Shown: positions 1 to 8,318, counted from the stretch's first letter. The stretch: DNA of 64,000 nucleotides from Salipiger sp. CCB-MM3 (GCF_001687105.1 NZ_CP014596.1:551501-615500), one strand, 5' to 3'. The notes: generated by a model not told the origin, from the letters alone. Numbers and translations are program-made.

Positions 1-1
1 C

Positions 2-1267
2 GATACGCTCGTCATCGGCGCCGGTCAGGCCGGTGTGGCCATGAGCGAGCATCTGGGGCGCGCGGGCATCCCGCATCTGGTGCTCGAGAAAGACCGTATC
101 GCCGAGCGCTGGCGCAGCGGGCGCTGGGATTCGCTGGTGGCCAATGGACCCGCGTGGCACGACCGCTTTCCCGGCATGGAGTTCGACGGCGACGGCGAGG
201 CCTTCGTCGGCAAGGACGATGTGGCCGACTACTTCGAGCGCTACGCCGGAAAACTGGGCGCGCCGATCCGCTGCGGCGTCGAGGTGACGCGGCTCACGCG
301 GCTGGACGGGCAGGCCGGGTTCCGGGTCGAGACCTCGGACGGGGTGATCGAGGCGCGCAACGTGGTCTCGGCGACCGGGCCGTTCCAGAGGCCGGTGATC
401 CCGCCGGTGGTGCCGCAGGACGCGCCGGTCACGCAGCTGCATTCCGCCGCCTATCGCAACCCGCAGGCGCTGCCCGAGGGGGCGGTGCTGGTGGTCGGCG
501 CGGGCTCCTCCGGCGTGCAGATCGCGGATGAGCTGAACCGGGCCGGGCGGCAGGTCTATCTCTCGGTCGGCCCGCATGGGCGCCCGCCGCGGCGCTACCG
601 CGAGCGCGATTTCGTCTGGTGGCTGGGGGTTCTGGGCCTTTGGGACATCGAAGCCCCGGCGCCCGGCACCGAGCATGTGACCATCGCCGTCAGCGGCGCC
701 GAGGGCGGGCGCACCATCGACTTCCGCCGTCTCGCGTCGGAAGGGATCACGCTGGTGGGCCGCACGGAAAGCTACGCCGCAGGGCGCATCAGCTTTGCCG
801 GGGATTTGCGCGCCAATGTCGAGGGCGGGGATGCCGACTACCTAGCCATGCTCGACAAGGCCGACGCTTTCGTGGCGCGCAACGGGCTCGACCTGCCCGA
901 AGAGCCCGAGGCCCGTGCGCTTCTGCCGGATCCGGACTGCATGCTGTCGCCGCTTGAGACGCTGGATCTGGCCGAGGCGGGGATCACGAGCATCATCTGG
1001 GCCACGGGCTATGCGCTCGATTACGGCTGGATGGAGCTCGATGTGTTCGACGAAACCGGCCGCCCGCGTCACCAGCGCGGCGTCTCGCCCGAGCGCGGGC
1101 TCTATTTCCTCGGCCTGCCGTGGCTGTCCCGGCGGGGCTCGAGTTTTATCTGGGGGGTCTGGCACGATGCAAAGCACATCGCCGACCAGATCGCCATCCA
1201 GCACACCTATGACACCTATGATGCCGAGGCCCGTGGCCTTGGCAGCGGCAGCGAAGCTGCAGAATAA
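2..1267 (+). CDS. FAD/NAD(P)-dependent flavin monooxygenase-like oxidoreductase (5' truncated by window edge)
   Basis: The reading frame is already open at the window edge, so the N-terminus lies upstream; the first in-frame ATG (35) is inside the FAD-binding fold. A dinucleotide-binding motif (GAGQAG) appears in the first ten codons and a second one (GAGSSG, near codon 165) fits the NADPH site of class B flavin monooxygenases. A late WATGYALD segment matches the ATG-containing motif of that family. These enzymes oxygenate soft nucleophiles such as amines, sulfides or aldehydes in the cytosol; the substrate here is unknown. The next gene (RidA) starts 15 bases downstream and a DUF1028 gene follows, so the three look co-transcribed. 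A YUC/CzcO-like oxidoreductase is an equivalent description. The family is secure, the reaction is not. Confidence 0.85.
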   Translation, partial: DTLVIGAGQAGVAMSEHLGRAGIPHLVLEKDRIAERWRSGRWDSLVANGPAWHDRFPGMEFDGDGEAFVGKDDVADYFERYAGKLGAPIRCGVEVTRLTRLDGQAGFRVETSDGVIEARNVVSATGPFQRPVIPPVVPQDAPVTQLHSAAYRNPQALPEGAVLVVGAGSSGVQIADELNRAGRQVYLSVGPHGRPPRRYRERDFVWWLGVLGLWDIEAPAPGTEHVTIAVSGAEGGRTIDFRRLASEGITLVGRTESYAAGRISFAGDLRANVEGGDADYLAMLDKADAFVARNGLDLPEEPEARALLPDPDCMLSPLETLDLAEAGITSIIWATGYALDYGWMELDVFDETGRPRHQRGVSPERGLYFLGLPWLSRRGSSFIWGVWHDAKHIADQIAIQHTYDTYDAEARGLGSGSEAAE

Positions 1268-1282
1268 CCAACGGAGCGCCAA

Positions 1283-1708
1283 ATGGCCCACACCCGCATT
1301 CGCAAGTTCAACACCAAGGACACCTACCCCGAGCAGAAGCTCGACAACGATCTGTGTCAGGCGGTGGTCGCCGAGGGCAAGATGGTGTTTCTGCGCGGTC
1401 AGTGTCCGCAGAACCTCGACGATGCCAAGAACATCGAAAGCCATGACCCGGTCGAGCAGACCCATAAGGTCATGCAGAACATCAAGCAGTTGATGGAAGA
1501 ATGCGGCGGCGCCATGGAGCATGTGTGCCGGGTGCAGGTGTTTCTGACCGACGTGCGCAACCGTGAGGCGGTGTACCGGACCATGGGCGAGTACATCAAG
1601 GGGGTGCACCCGGTGTCCACTGGCCTCGTTGTGACTGCGCTGGCGCGTCCCGACTGGCTGGTCGAGATCGAGGCGACCGCTGTCATCCCCCATGATTACA
1701 AGGGCTGA
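1283..1708 (+). CDS. RidA (YjgF/YER057c/UK114) family protein
   Basis: This 141-residue protein has the length and the C-terminal signature of the Rid family, including Arg122 and Glu130 in the LARPDWLVEIEA segment, which correspond to the arginine and glutamate used by imine/enamine deaminases. Characterised RidA proteins hydrolyse reactive 2-aminoacrylate-type imines to keto acids and ammonia. The N-terminal part is less canonical, so this is probably a Rid subgroup protein rather than housekeeping RidA. It sits between a flavin monooxygenase and a DUF1028 gene with gaps of 15 and 6 bases. The simplest inference is that it clears an imine produced by the oxidase upstream. The ribosome binding site AACGGAGCG lies just before the ATG. 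Confidence 0.9.
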   Translation: MAHTRIRKFNTKDTYPEQKLDNDLCQAVVAEGKMVFLRGQCPQNLDDAKNIESHDPVEQTHKVMQNIKQLMEECGGAMEHVCRVQVFLTDVRNREAVYRTMGEYIKGVHPVSTGLVVTALARPDWLVEIEATAVIPHDYKG

Positions 1709-1714
1709 CCCCGC

Positions 1715-2389
1715 ATGACTTTCTCGCTCGTCGCCCGCTGTCCCGAGACCGGCATGTTCGGTCTGGTGATCTCGTCCTCGTCGCCCGCCGTCGCGGCGCG
1801 CTGCTCTTATGCGCGCGCCGGGGTCGGGGCTGTGTCCTCGCAGAATGTCACTGATCCTTCGCTCGGGCCGCTGGCGCTGGACCTCATGCAGGCGGGCAAA
1901 TCCGCGCCCGAGGCCATCGAAGAGGTGCGCGCGCGCGGCAAGTTCATCGAATACCGGCAGGTTCTGGCGGTGGACAGCGCGGGCCGCACCGCGATCCACT
2001 CGGGGCCGAACTCGCTGGGCATCTGGACGCAGGCGCAGGCCGAAAACGCTGCGGCGGGCGGCAATCTTTTGGCCAATGACAGCGTGCCCGAGGCCATGGT
2101 CGACGGCTATCTTGGTGCCACGGGGCACATTGGGGACCGGCTGATCGCGGCGCTGCGCGCCGGGCTGATGGCGGGTGGCGAGGCGGGGCCGGTGCATTCG
2201 GCGGGGATGAAGATCGTCGATCAGGTCAGCTGGCCCGTGGCCGACCTGCGCTGCGACTGGACCGAGGCGTGCCCGATCGACGCGGTTGCCAAAGCGTGGG
2301 AAGTCTACAAGCCGCAGATGGACGCCTATGTGCAACGCGCGCTCGATCCGCGCGACGCGCCGTCCTACGGTGTGCCGGGCGACGAATAA
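1715..2389 (+). CDS. DUF1028 family protein (Ntn-hydrolase-like)
   Basis: The 224-residue product begins MTFSLVARCPETGMFG and contains the SSSPAVAARCSYARAGVGAV block typical of DUF1028, a family placed by fold in the Ntn-hydrolase group; no reaction is firmly established for it. No signal peptide or membrane segment is visible, so it should be cytosolic. It starts 6 bases after the RidA gene and ends the run; a GC-rich hairpin follows before the convergent CBS-domain gene. DUF1028 proteins are often found near peptidases and RidA proteins, which suggests a role in catabolism of an amide or peptide-like compound. That role is inference. Confidence 0.85.
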   Translation: MTFSLVARCPETGMFGLVISSSSPAVAARCSYARAGVGAVSSQNVTDPSLGPLALDLMQAGKSAPEAIEEVRARGKFIEYRQVLAVDSAGRTAIHSGPNSLGIWTQAQAENAAAGGNLLANDSVPEAMVDGYLGATGHIGDRLIAALRAGLMAGGEAGPVHSAGMKIVDQVSWPVADLRCDWTEACPIDAVAKAWEVYKPQMDAYVQRALDPRDAPSYGVPGDE

Positions 2390-2402
2390 CGGCAGGTCAG
2401 GT

Positions 2403-2440
2403 GAAGGCAGGGCAGGGCGGCCAAGGGCCGCCTTGCCTTC
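2403..2440. terminator. Hairpin between convergent genes
   Basis: Imperfect inverted repeat, GAAGGCA...GGCGGCC on the left and GGCCGCCTTGCCTTC on the right, placed between the stop codons of the DUF1028 and CBS genes. There is no clear T-tract on either side, so a bidirectional terminator is plausible but not proven. Confidence 0.45.
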
Positions 2441-2459
2441 AGGCTCAGGGTCCGGCGGC

Positions 2460-2981
2460 TCAGCCGACGATCAGTTGCTTGAGCTTCAGCGCCTCATATT
2501 CCAGCGCGGTGAGCCGGTAGTTCACCACGTCACCGATCGAGACCATGCCGATCAGCGCGCCGTCCTCGAGCACCGGCAGGTGACGGAACCGCCCGTCGGT
2601 CATCCGGCGCAGCACCCGCACCAGCGTCTCGTCGCGCCCACAGGTCTCGAGCTCGGAGGTCATCAGATCGGCCACGGTCTTGGGCAGCGTGCCGCCGGGG
2701 GTGTCGGCAAGCTGCCGCACGACGTCGCGCTCGGACAGGATGCCGACCAGTTCGCCCTGCGGGTCCTTCACCAGCAGCGCGCCGATCCGCTTGTCGCGCA
2801 GAATCTTCACCGCCTCGGCGATGGTCTCCTGCGGCTGGATCCAGAAAAGCTCGCCGCTCTTGGCGTCCAGAACATGGCCGACCGTCGCTTCGGCAGCCGA
2901 GAGATTCGTCTCGATCGATTGGCTGTGAGTCGTTTCGTGCTGGTCGTCGTCGCGGGTATGAGGCTTGTATGATGCGGGCAT
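2460..2981 (-). CDS. CBS domain pair protein
   Basis: The 173-residue protein is essentially two CBS motifs, about residues 33-90 and 98-160, after a short polar N-terminus. Typical CBS features are visible: the RIGALLVKD segment, LVGILSERDVVR in the first repeat, and HLPVLEDGALIGMVSIGDVV in the second. Stand-alone CBS pairs bind adenine nucleotides and act as energy-state sensors or partner regulators; the partner is not indicated. The ATG is preceded by a strong AAGGAGGGG site, which fixes the start. The gene is convergent with the DUF1028 gene and divergent from the small membrane gene at 3062. Confidence 0.88.
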   Translation of the reverse strand: MPASYKPHTRDDDQHETTHSQSIETNLSAAEATVGHVLDAKSGELFWIQPQETIAEAVKILRDKRIGALLVKDPQGELVGILSERDVVRQLADTPGGTLPKTVADLMTSELETCGRDETLVRVLRRMTDGRFRHLPVLEDGALIGMVSIGDVVNYRLTALEYEALKLKQLIVG

Positions 2982-3061
2982 GATGCTCCCCTCCTTGAAC
3001 CTCTCTTAGGTTAGTGCAATCAGCGCACCTGTAAACGCATTCCGACGGAGAGCCGTGCCCC

Positions 3062-3244
3062 ATGCCCGAGATGACGCTCACACCGGCCCTCGCAACGGTG
3101 ATCTTCGTGATCGCCTGCCTTGCGGGATATCGCTATCGCAGCGTGTGGAAGGCCGAGGGGCCGCGCTGGCAATTGTGGCTGTTCGGCTTGGTCGCGGCGG
3201 TCTGCCTGCTGGTACTTGGGCTGACGCCGCTGACCGGGGGGTAA
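3062..3244 (+). CDS. Small two-helix membrane protein of unknown function
   Basis: A 60-residue ORF with two hydrophobic segments (about residues 8-21 and 40-56) separated by a basic, tryptophan-containing loop, so probably an inner-membrane hairpin. A GGAG sequence lies upstream of the ATG. I do not recognise the family. It is transcribed away from the CBS gene and is followed directly by a copy of the repeated intergenic element at 3249. Confidence 0.55.
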   Translation: MPEMTLTPALATVIFVIACLAGYRYRSVWKAEGPRWQLWLFGLVAAVCLLVLGLTPLTGG

Positions 3245-3248
3245 GGCT

Positions 3249-3410
3249 GCCCGGAACCAAGGCGAAGCCGCCGGGCGAGCGCCTGCCCGTCCCGGCGGGC
3301 TGGCGCTTTGGCCACATTGCACGACGTGTTGATTGCGCTCGGATCTGGCTGCTATAAATCGCGGAGTTCAGAACTTGCGGCGCCATCCCACGGGCCGGCG
3401 CTCGCCCGGC
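3249..3410 (+). repeat. Interspersed inverted-repeat element, copy A
   Basis: First of three related intergenic elements in the window (others at 15236-15397, inverted, and 59524-59689). The first 62 bases are nearly identical in all copies and the right end contains GCGCCATCCCACGGGC. The left arm 3271-3290 and right arm 3390-3409 are reverse complements at 19 of 20 positions. The left arm can also fold on itself (GCGCCTGCCCG against CGGGCTGGCGC). The central 70 bases diverge between copies although the length is kept. No ORF is supported. Confidence 0.8.
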
Positions 3411-3440
3411 TCGCGCGGCACGGTCAGTTCCGACAAACGA

Positions 3441-3466
3441 AAACGCCGGCCCTTGGGCCGGCGTTT
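3441..3466 (-). terminator. Terminator downstream of nqrM
   Basis: Perfect 12-bp stem (AAACGCCGGCCC and GGGCCGGCGTTT) with a 2-base loop, 25 bases past the nqrM stop. On the minus strand it is followed by TCGTTTG, a short T-rich tail. It separates the apbE-nqrM unit from repeat copy A. Confidence 0.7.
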
Positions 3467-3491
3467 CGCTATCTGTCAGGTGATCCGCAAC

Positions 3492-3740
3492 TCAGGTGGT
3501 GGCGCGTTCCTCACGCTCCATGTCCTCGAGCATCTTGCGGGCCTTGGGGCAATGCAGGCGGTCGCGCAGCGGGCTGTCGGGATCGATCTCTTGCTTGCAG
3601 ACCACGCAGTGATCGGCGCCGGCTATGGCGTTGAGCCCGCCGCAGCTGCCCTTGATCGTGCGCCCGTTGAGGATGACGCCAAGCGCCATGCCCAGCATCA
3701 CGATCATCAGAAGTCCGAAAGCAAGGATGAAGGTCGACAC
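3492..3740 (-). CDS. nqrM: Na+-NQR maturation protein NqrM
   Basis: This 82-residue protein has one N-terminal membrane helix (about 3-24) and then the family hallmark GSCGGLNAI, with four cysteines at 33, 45, 48 and 64. NqrM is needed to assemble functional Na+-NQR and is thought to deliver iron for the cysteine-ligated Fe centre between NqrD and NqrE. The gene lies 35 bases downstream of apbE on the same strand, so the two maturation factors form one unit. That unit diverges from nqrABCDEF; in many gammaproteobacteria apbE and nqrM instead follow nqrF. Confidence 0.93.
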   Translation of the reverse strand: MSTFILAFGLLMIVMLGMALGVILNGRTIKGSCGGLNAIAGADHCVVCKQEIDPDSPLRDRLHCPKARKMLEDMEREERATT

Positions 3741-3775
3741 TGCGCCCTCCTTTCAGCGGTTGCGGCGGTTTAGGC

Positions 3776-4804
3776 TCAGGCCTGCAGCGCGGTGAAGCGC
3801 TTGTTCGGCGTCAGTTCGAAGCCTTTGTCGCCCGCTTCGCCGGCACGATCAATGAAGAGCACCGCCATATCACGCTCATTTGCGATCTCGAGACCGCGCT
3901 CGCGGCCCAGCACCAGCAGGGCGGTCGCCCAAGCGTCGGCCAGCATGGCGTTCTCGGTCATCACGGTCACCGAGGCGGTGCTGTGGGTGACCGGACGGCC
4001 GGTGGTGGCGTCGATGATGTGCGAGTAGCGCTTGCCTTCGTAGTCGAAGAAGTTGCGGTAATCGCCCGAGGTCGCCATGCCCATGTCCGACACGGCCACG
4101 ACCTGCTGAACGCCGCGGTTGAAGGCTTCGGGCGTCTCGATGCCGATGTGCCACGGCTGGCCATCGGGGTTCTTGCCCGCGGTGTAGAGATCGCCGCCGA
4201 CCTCGACCATGTAGTCGGTGATGCCGAAGCTGGCGAGGGTGCGCGACACCTGATCGATGCCGAAGCCCTTGCCGATCGCCGACAGGTAAACTTCTGCGTC
4301 GGGGCGCATCTTCTGCAGAGCGCGGTCGCCGACGTTCACCGACTGGGACTGGCCGCAGCAGGCCAGCGCCTGTGCGATTTCCGAATCGCTGGGCATGTCG
4401 GAGCGGGTTTTGCCTGCGCCAAAGCCCCAGAGGTCGAGCAGCGGGCCAACGGTGACATCGAAGCGGCCATCGGTGGCGGCGTTGATCTCTTGCGCGGCTT
4501 TCATCACATGCGCGACTTCATGCGAGACGGCGAAGTCGTCGGTGGCGCCTGCGGCGTTGAAGCGCGAGATTTCCGAGCTGGAATCCCAGTTCGACATCTG
4601 CGCGTTCACCTGTGCCAGGCTGGCGTCCACGGCCTTTTGAAGCTCGGCCTTGTCGATCTTGTTGCTGTGGTCGATCGCAGCGATCGAGTAGCTGGTGCCC
4701 ATGGTCAGGCCGGAGAGTTCGAGGACAGACCATCCTTTCTTGCACGCTGCCAATGCAAAGGGCATCACGAGGAAGCTACGGCGAGAGAAGGTAAGAGGGT
4801 TCAT
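3776..4804 (-). CDS. apbE: FAD:protein FMN transferase ApbE
   Basis: ApbE attaches FMN from FAD to a threonine in target proteins; the targets here should be NqrB and NqrC encoded next door. The 342-residue protein carries the conserved GMATSGDYRNFF and SHIIDATTGRPV segments of the family. The N-terminus has an RR motif followed by a hydrophobic stretch and the lipobox ALAAC (Cys21), so it is predicted to be an exported lipoprotein, as known ApbE proteins are. I chose the ATG at 4804 because a GGAG sits about 8 bases upstream and the export signal begins there; the frame extends upstream to 5020 but that part is not ApbE-like. A candidate promoter lies at 4878-4905. Confidence 0.93.
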   Translation of the reverse strand: MNPLTFSRRSFLVMPFALAACKKGWSVLELSGLTMGTSYSIAAIDHSNKIDKAELQKAVDASLAQVNAQMSNWDSSSEISRFNAAGATDDFAVSHEVAHVMKAAQEINAATDGRFDVTVGPLLDLWGFGAGKTRSDMPSDSEIAQALACCGQSQSVNVGDRALQKMRPDAEVYLSAIGKGFGIDQVSRTLASFGITDYMVEVGGDLYTAGKNPDGQPWHIGIETPEAFNRGVQQVVAVSDMGMATSGDYRNFFDYEGKRYSHIIDATTGRPVTHSTASVTVMTENAMLADAWATALLVLGRERGLEIANERDMAVLFIDRAGEAGDKGFELTPNKRFTALQA

Positions 4805-4877
4805 CCGGGATCTCCGCAAGAAACTGTTGGGTCGACGATGAGACAAAGGGCTTCTGAGCCGTTTTGGCGGGTGATTC

Positions 4878-4905
4878 AATATTAAATTCGAAACTTTCTC
4901 GTCAA
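4878..4905 (-). promoter_or_regulatory. Candidate sigma70-type promoter for apbE-nqrM
   Basis: On the minus strand a TTGACG box (4900-4905) is followed by an AT-rich segment containing TTTAATATTGA at roughly 16-18 bases. It lies in the 164-base divergent gap between apbE and nqrA, about 75 bases upstream of the apbE start. This is a pattern match only. Confidence 0.35.
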
Positions 4906-4968
4906 ACTCTTCCAAACTGCGGCTTAGCGGCGCATAAGGCTGCCGGAAAATGGACAGGACGAAGCGAC

Positions 4969-6312
4969 GTGCAGCAATATACGTTGAGAAAAGGTCTCGA
5001 TGTCCCGGTGCTGGGGACACCCGAAGGCGGAATCGAAGACGGTGCAGCGGTCCGGACCGTTGCAGTTCTGGGGCAGGATTACATCGGTTTGAAGCCGAGA
5101 CTGGCGGTTCAGGAGGGCGATATCATCGCCGCTGGCGCGCCGATCTTCGCCCATAAGGATACCCCCGAAGTGCAGGTGACTGCGCCGGTATCTGGCCGAA
5201 TCAAGGCGATCAACCGCGGCGCCCGCCGCGTGCTGATCAGCGTCGAGATCGAGGTCGACCCGAGCGCAGCAGAGCCGGTGGATTTCTCCTCTGTAGGGGA
5301 TTCGAGCACTGCGGACGGTCTGGCCGAGCGCCTCTGTGCGTCGGGCCTGTGGACGTCGTTCCGCACCCGCCCCTATTCGAAGGTTCCCGCCGCCGACGCG
5401 CGTCCCGCGGCGATCTTCGTCACCGCGATGGACAGCGAGCCGCTCTCGGGCGACGCCGCGGCGATCATCGCCGAGGATGGCGCTGCCTTCAGCCGTGGCC
5501 TGCAGGCAATCACCGCGCTGACCGAGGGCAAGACCTACCTCTGTCAGGAAATCGGCAAGGACGTGCCCGGCGCGGACCTGCCGGGAATCACCGCAGCGGG
5601 CTTCTCGGGGCCGCACCCCTCGGGTCTTGCCGGGACGCACATGCATTTCCTCGAGCCGCCGTCGACCGCCAAGACGGTCTGGTCCATCGGCTATCACGAC
5701 GTGATTTCCATCGGGAAGCTGCTGGAAACCGGCAAGCTTGATTCGTCGCGCACCATCGCGCTCTCGGGTCCGATGTGCAGCCGTCCGCGCCTCGTGCGCA
5801 CCGTGGCGGGCGCGTCGATGACCGACCTGCTCGGCGATGATCTGAAGACCGATACGCCGCTGCGGGTGATCTCGGGCTCGATCCTCAGCGGTCGCGCTGG
5901 CGAGGGACCGACGGCCTATCTGGGCCGCTACGCGCGCCAGATCACGGTGATCAAGGAAGACCACGAACAGATTCCGATGGGCTGGATTCGTCCGATGCCG
6001 TCGAAGTTCGCGGTTCAGCCGGTGCTCGGCTCCGCCTTCACCAAGAAGCTCTATGCGCTGACCTCGAACCTCAACGGTGGCCGCCGCGCCATGGTGCCGA
6101 TCGGCACTTTCGAAGAGCTGATGCCGCAGGACTACCTGCCGACTCAGCTGCTGCGCGCGCTGCTGGTGATGGACACCGACACGGCTCAGGCGCTTGGCGC
6201 GATGGAGCTGGACGAAGAGGATCTTGGCCTCTGCGGCTTTGCCTGCCCGGCCAAATACGAATATGGCATCGCCCTGCGCGACAGCCTCACCAAGATCGAG
6301 AAGGAGGGGTAA
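4969..6312 (+). CDS. nqrA: Na+-translocating NADH:quinone reductase subunit A
   Basis: NqrA is a soluble cytoplasmic subunit of the Na+-pumping respiratory complex and takes part in quinone binding. The protein is 447 residues from the chosen GTG start, the usual length for NqrA, and begins with the family opening LRKGLDVPVLGTPEG. The GTG at 4969 is preceded by ACAGGACG at good spacing, whereas the longer frame from 4864 adds 35 residues with no NqrA similarity. It is the first gene of nqrABCDEF; the nqrB start is 5 bases past its stop. apbE diverges upstream. Confidence 0.95.
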   Translation: MQQYTLRKGLDVPVLGTPEGGIEDGAAVRTVAVLGQDYIGLKPRLAVQEGDIIAAGAPIFAHKDTPEVQVTAPVSGRIKAINRGARRVLISVEIEVDPSAAEPVDFSSVGDSSTADGLAERLCASGLWTSFRTRPYSKVPAADARPAAIFVTAMDSEPLSGDAAAIIAEDGAAFSRGLQAITALTEGKTYLCQEIGKDVPGADLPGITAAGFSGPHPSGLAGTHMHFLEPPSTAKTVWSIGYHDVISIGKLLETGKLDSSRTIALSGPMCSRPRLVRTVAGASMTDLLGDDLKTDTPLRVISGSILSGRAGEGPTAYLGRYARQITVIKEDHEQIPMGWIRPMPSKFAVQPVLGSAFTKKLYALTSNLNGGRRAMVPIGTFEELMPQDYLPTQLLRALLVMDTDTAQALGAMELDEEDLGLCGFACPAKYEYGIALRDSLTKIEKEG

Positions 6313-6316
6313 GGCC

Positions 6317-7516
6317 TTGGGTCTTCGCAATTTCTTTGATCGGATCGAGCCGCAGTTCCTAAAAGGCGGCCGCTTCGAGAAGTACTTCCCCGTCTACGAG
6401 ATGGTGGAGAGCTTTATCTACACCCCGAAGACGGTGACCACCGCCGCGCCGCACGCCCGCTCGTACATCGATATGAAGCGGATCATGACCTATGTGGTCA
6501 TCGCGACGATCCCCTGTATCCTCTTCGGCCTGTACAACACCGGTCTGCAGACCAACATGGCGATCACCGAATACGGCGCATCGGGCTGGCGCGCGGCGAT
6601 CATCGACGCGCTCGGCATCGGGTTCAACCCGGCCAACCCGCTGGCCAACATCCTGCACGGGCTGCTGTATTTCCTGCCGATCTACATCGTGACGCTGATC
6701 GCGGGCGGCATCTTCGAGGTGATCTTCGCGGTCGTGCGCGGCCACGAAGTGAACGAGGGCTTCCTCGTGACCTCGATGCTTTATGCGCTGATCATGCCGG
6801 CCTCTGCGCCGCTGTGGCAGGTCGCGCTCGGCATCATCTTCGGCGTGGTGATCGGCAAGGAAGTCTTTGGCGGGACCGGCAAGAACTTCCTCAACCCGGC
6901 ACTGGTCGGACGTGCGTTCCTCTACTTCGCCTATCCGGCGCAGATGTCGGGCGACACGATCTGGACCCCGGTTGACGGTTTCTCGGGCGCAACCGCGCTG
7001 GCGGTGGGTGCAAGCGACGGCGTCGCCGCGCTGCCGCAGCACGGCATCACCTGGATGGACGCCTTCATCGGCACGATTCAGGGCTGTATCGGCGAGACCT
7101 CGACGCTGGCCTGCCTGATCGGTCTGGCTTTCCTGCTTGCCACGAAGATCGCCAACTGGCGCCTGATCGTCGGCTGTCTGGGCGGGATGATCGCTTTCTC
7201 GACGCTGCTCAACCTGATTGGGTCCGACAGCAACCCGATGTTCGCCATGCCGTGGTACTGGCATCTGGTGATCGGCGGCTACGCCTTCGGCCTCGTGTTC
7301 ATGGTGACCGAGCCGGTCTCGGCCAGCCACACTAACTTCGGGCGTTACATCTACGGCGCGCTGATCGGTTTCATGGTTGTGATGATCCGTGTCATCAACC
7401 CGGCTTTCCCCGAGGGCATGATGCTTGCGATCCTGTTCGGCAACGTGTTCGCGCCGCTGATCGACTACTTCGTCGTTCAGGCCAACATCAAACGGAGGGC
7501 CAAGCGCAATGTCTGA
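6317..7516 (+). CDS. nqrB: Na+-translocating NADH:quinone reductase subunit B
   Basis: NqrB is a membrane subunit with covalently bound FMN and is central to Na+ translocation. The 399-residue product is highly hydrophobic and contains the flavinylation motif DGFSGAT with Thr226 as the predicted FMN acceptor. The start is a TTG at 6317 giving (M)GLRNFFDRIEP, the normal NqrB N-terminus; AAGGAGG lies 9 bases upstream, overlapping the end of nqrA. An ATG-initiated frame from 6194 would overlap nqrA by about 120 bases and is unlikely. The 3' end overlaps nqrC by 8 bases, which suggests translational coupling. Confidence 0.95.
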   Translation: MGLRNFFDRIEPQFLKGGRFEKYFPVYEMVESFIYTPKTVTTAAPHARSYIDMKRIMTYVVIATIPCILFGLYNTGLQTNMAITEYGASGWRAAIIDALGIGFNPANPLANILHGLLYFLPIYIVTLIAGGIFEVIFAVVRGHEVNEGFLVTSMLYALIMPASAPLWQVALGIIFGVVIGKEVFGGTGKNFLNPALVGRAFLYFAYPAQMSGDTIWTPVDGFSGATALAVGASDGVAALPQHGITWMDAFIGTIQGCIGETSTLACLIGLAFLLATKIANWRLIVGCLGGMIAFSTLLNLIGSDSNPMFAMPWYWHLVIGGYAFGLVFMVTEPVSASHTNFGRYIYGALIGFMVVMIRVINPAFPEGMMLAILFGNVFAPLIDYFVVQANIKRRAKRNV

Positions 7517-8318
7517 CACCAATGCGAACAAGGGCATGATCCGCCGTTTTCTGGACATGCCGCCGGATTCCACCGTCAAGACGGTGACCGTGGCTGTGGT
7601 GCTCTGCCTCGTGGCGTCGATGATCGTGTCGGCTGCGGCGGTCTCGCTGCGCCCGGTACAGGACACCAACCGCCTGCGCGACAAGCAGCGGAACGTTCTG
7701 GAAGTGGCCGGCGTCTACGAGCCCGGCATGAACATCGCCGAAGCCTTCAAGTCCTTCGAGCCGCATGTGCTCGAACTCGACACCGGCGAGTTCACCGACG
7801 AGTATGACGTCGCGACCTTTGAAGAGCTTGCAACCTCGGGTGATCCCGCTCTGGTGCGTGCGCTCGACGAGGACCCGGCGGGCCTTGGCGGCTCGCAGCA
7901 GATCTTCCAGATGGTCTATATCCTGCGCGACGACGCGGGCGAGATCGACAAGGTGGTGCTGCCGATCGAGGGCTACGGCCTGTGGTCGACGCTCTACGGC
8001 TTCATCGCGCTGGAAGAGAACGGCAACGACATCTACGGCCTGCAGTTCTACCAGCAGGGCGAGACCCCCGGCCTTGGGGCCGAGGTGGACAACCCGCGCT
8101 GGAAGGCGCTCTGGAACGGCAAGAAGCTGCGTGACGAAGACGGCACGCTGCAGATCACCGTTGCCAAGCAGCCGCCCGCAGCGGGCCGCGAGTACTATAT
8201 CGATGCGCTGGCCGGGGCGACCCTGACCTCGCGCGGTGTCGACAACCTTGTCCGCTTCTGGATGGGTGAACAGGGCTACGGCCCGTTCCTCGAGCGGCTT
8301 AAGGCAGGAGAGATCTGA
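7509..8318 (+). CDS. nqrC: Na+-translocating NADH:quinone reductase subunit C
   Basis: NqrC has one N-terminal membrane helix (about residues 22-45 here) and a periplasmic FMN-binding domain. The flavinylation motif is DALAGAT with Thr238 as likely acceptor; the usual serine of the SGAT motif is alanine here, a substitution outside the modified residue. At 269 residues the length is normal. The gene overlaps nqrB by 8 bases and nqrD by one base, in the classical order. Confidence 0.95.
   Translation: MSDTNANKGMIRRFLDMPPDSTVKTVTVAVVLCLVASMIVSAAAVSLRPVQDTNRLRDKQRNVLEVAGVYEPGMNIAEAFKSFEPHVLELDTGEFTDEYDVATFEELATSGDPALVRALDEDPAGLGGSQQIFQMVYILRDDAGEIDKVVLPIEGYGLWSTLYGFIALEENGNDIYGLQFYQQGETPGLGAEVDNPRWKALWNGKKLRDEDGTLQITVAKQPPAAGREYYIDALAGATLTSRGVDNLVRFWMGEQGYGPFLERLKAGEI

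Noticed and set aside
842..2335. 497-residue minus-strand open frame opposite the monooxygenase, RidA and DUF1028 genes
   Set aside because: Long antisense frames are common in this GC-rich DNA; composition is Arg/His/Gly-rich, no family motif, and it overlaps three well-supported genes.
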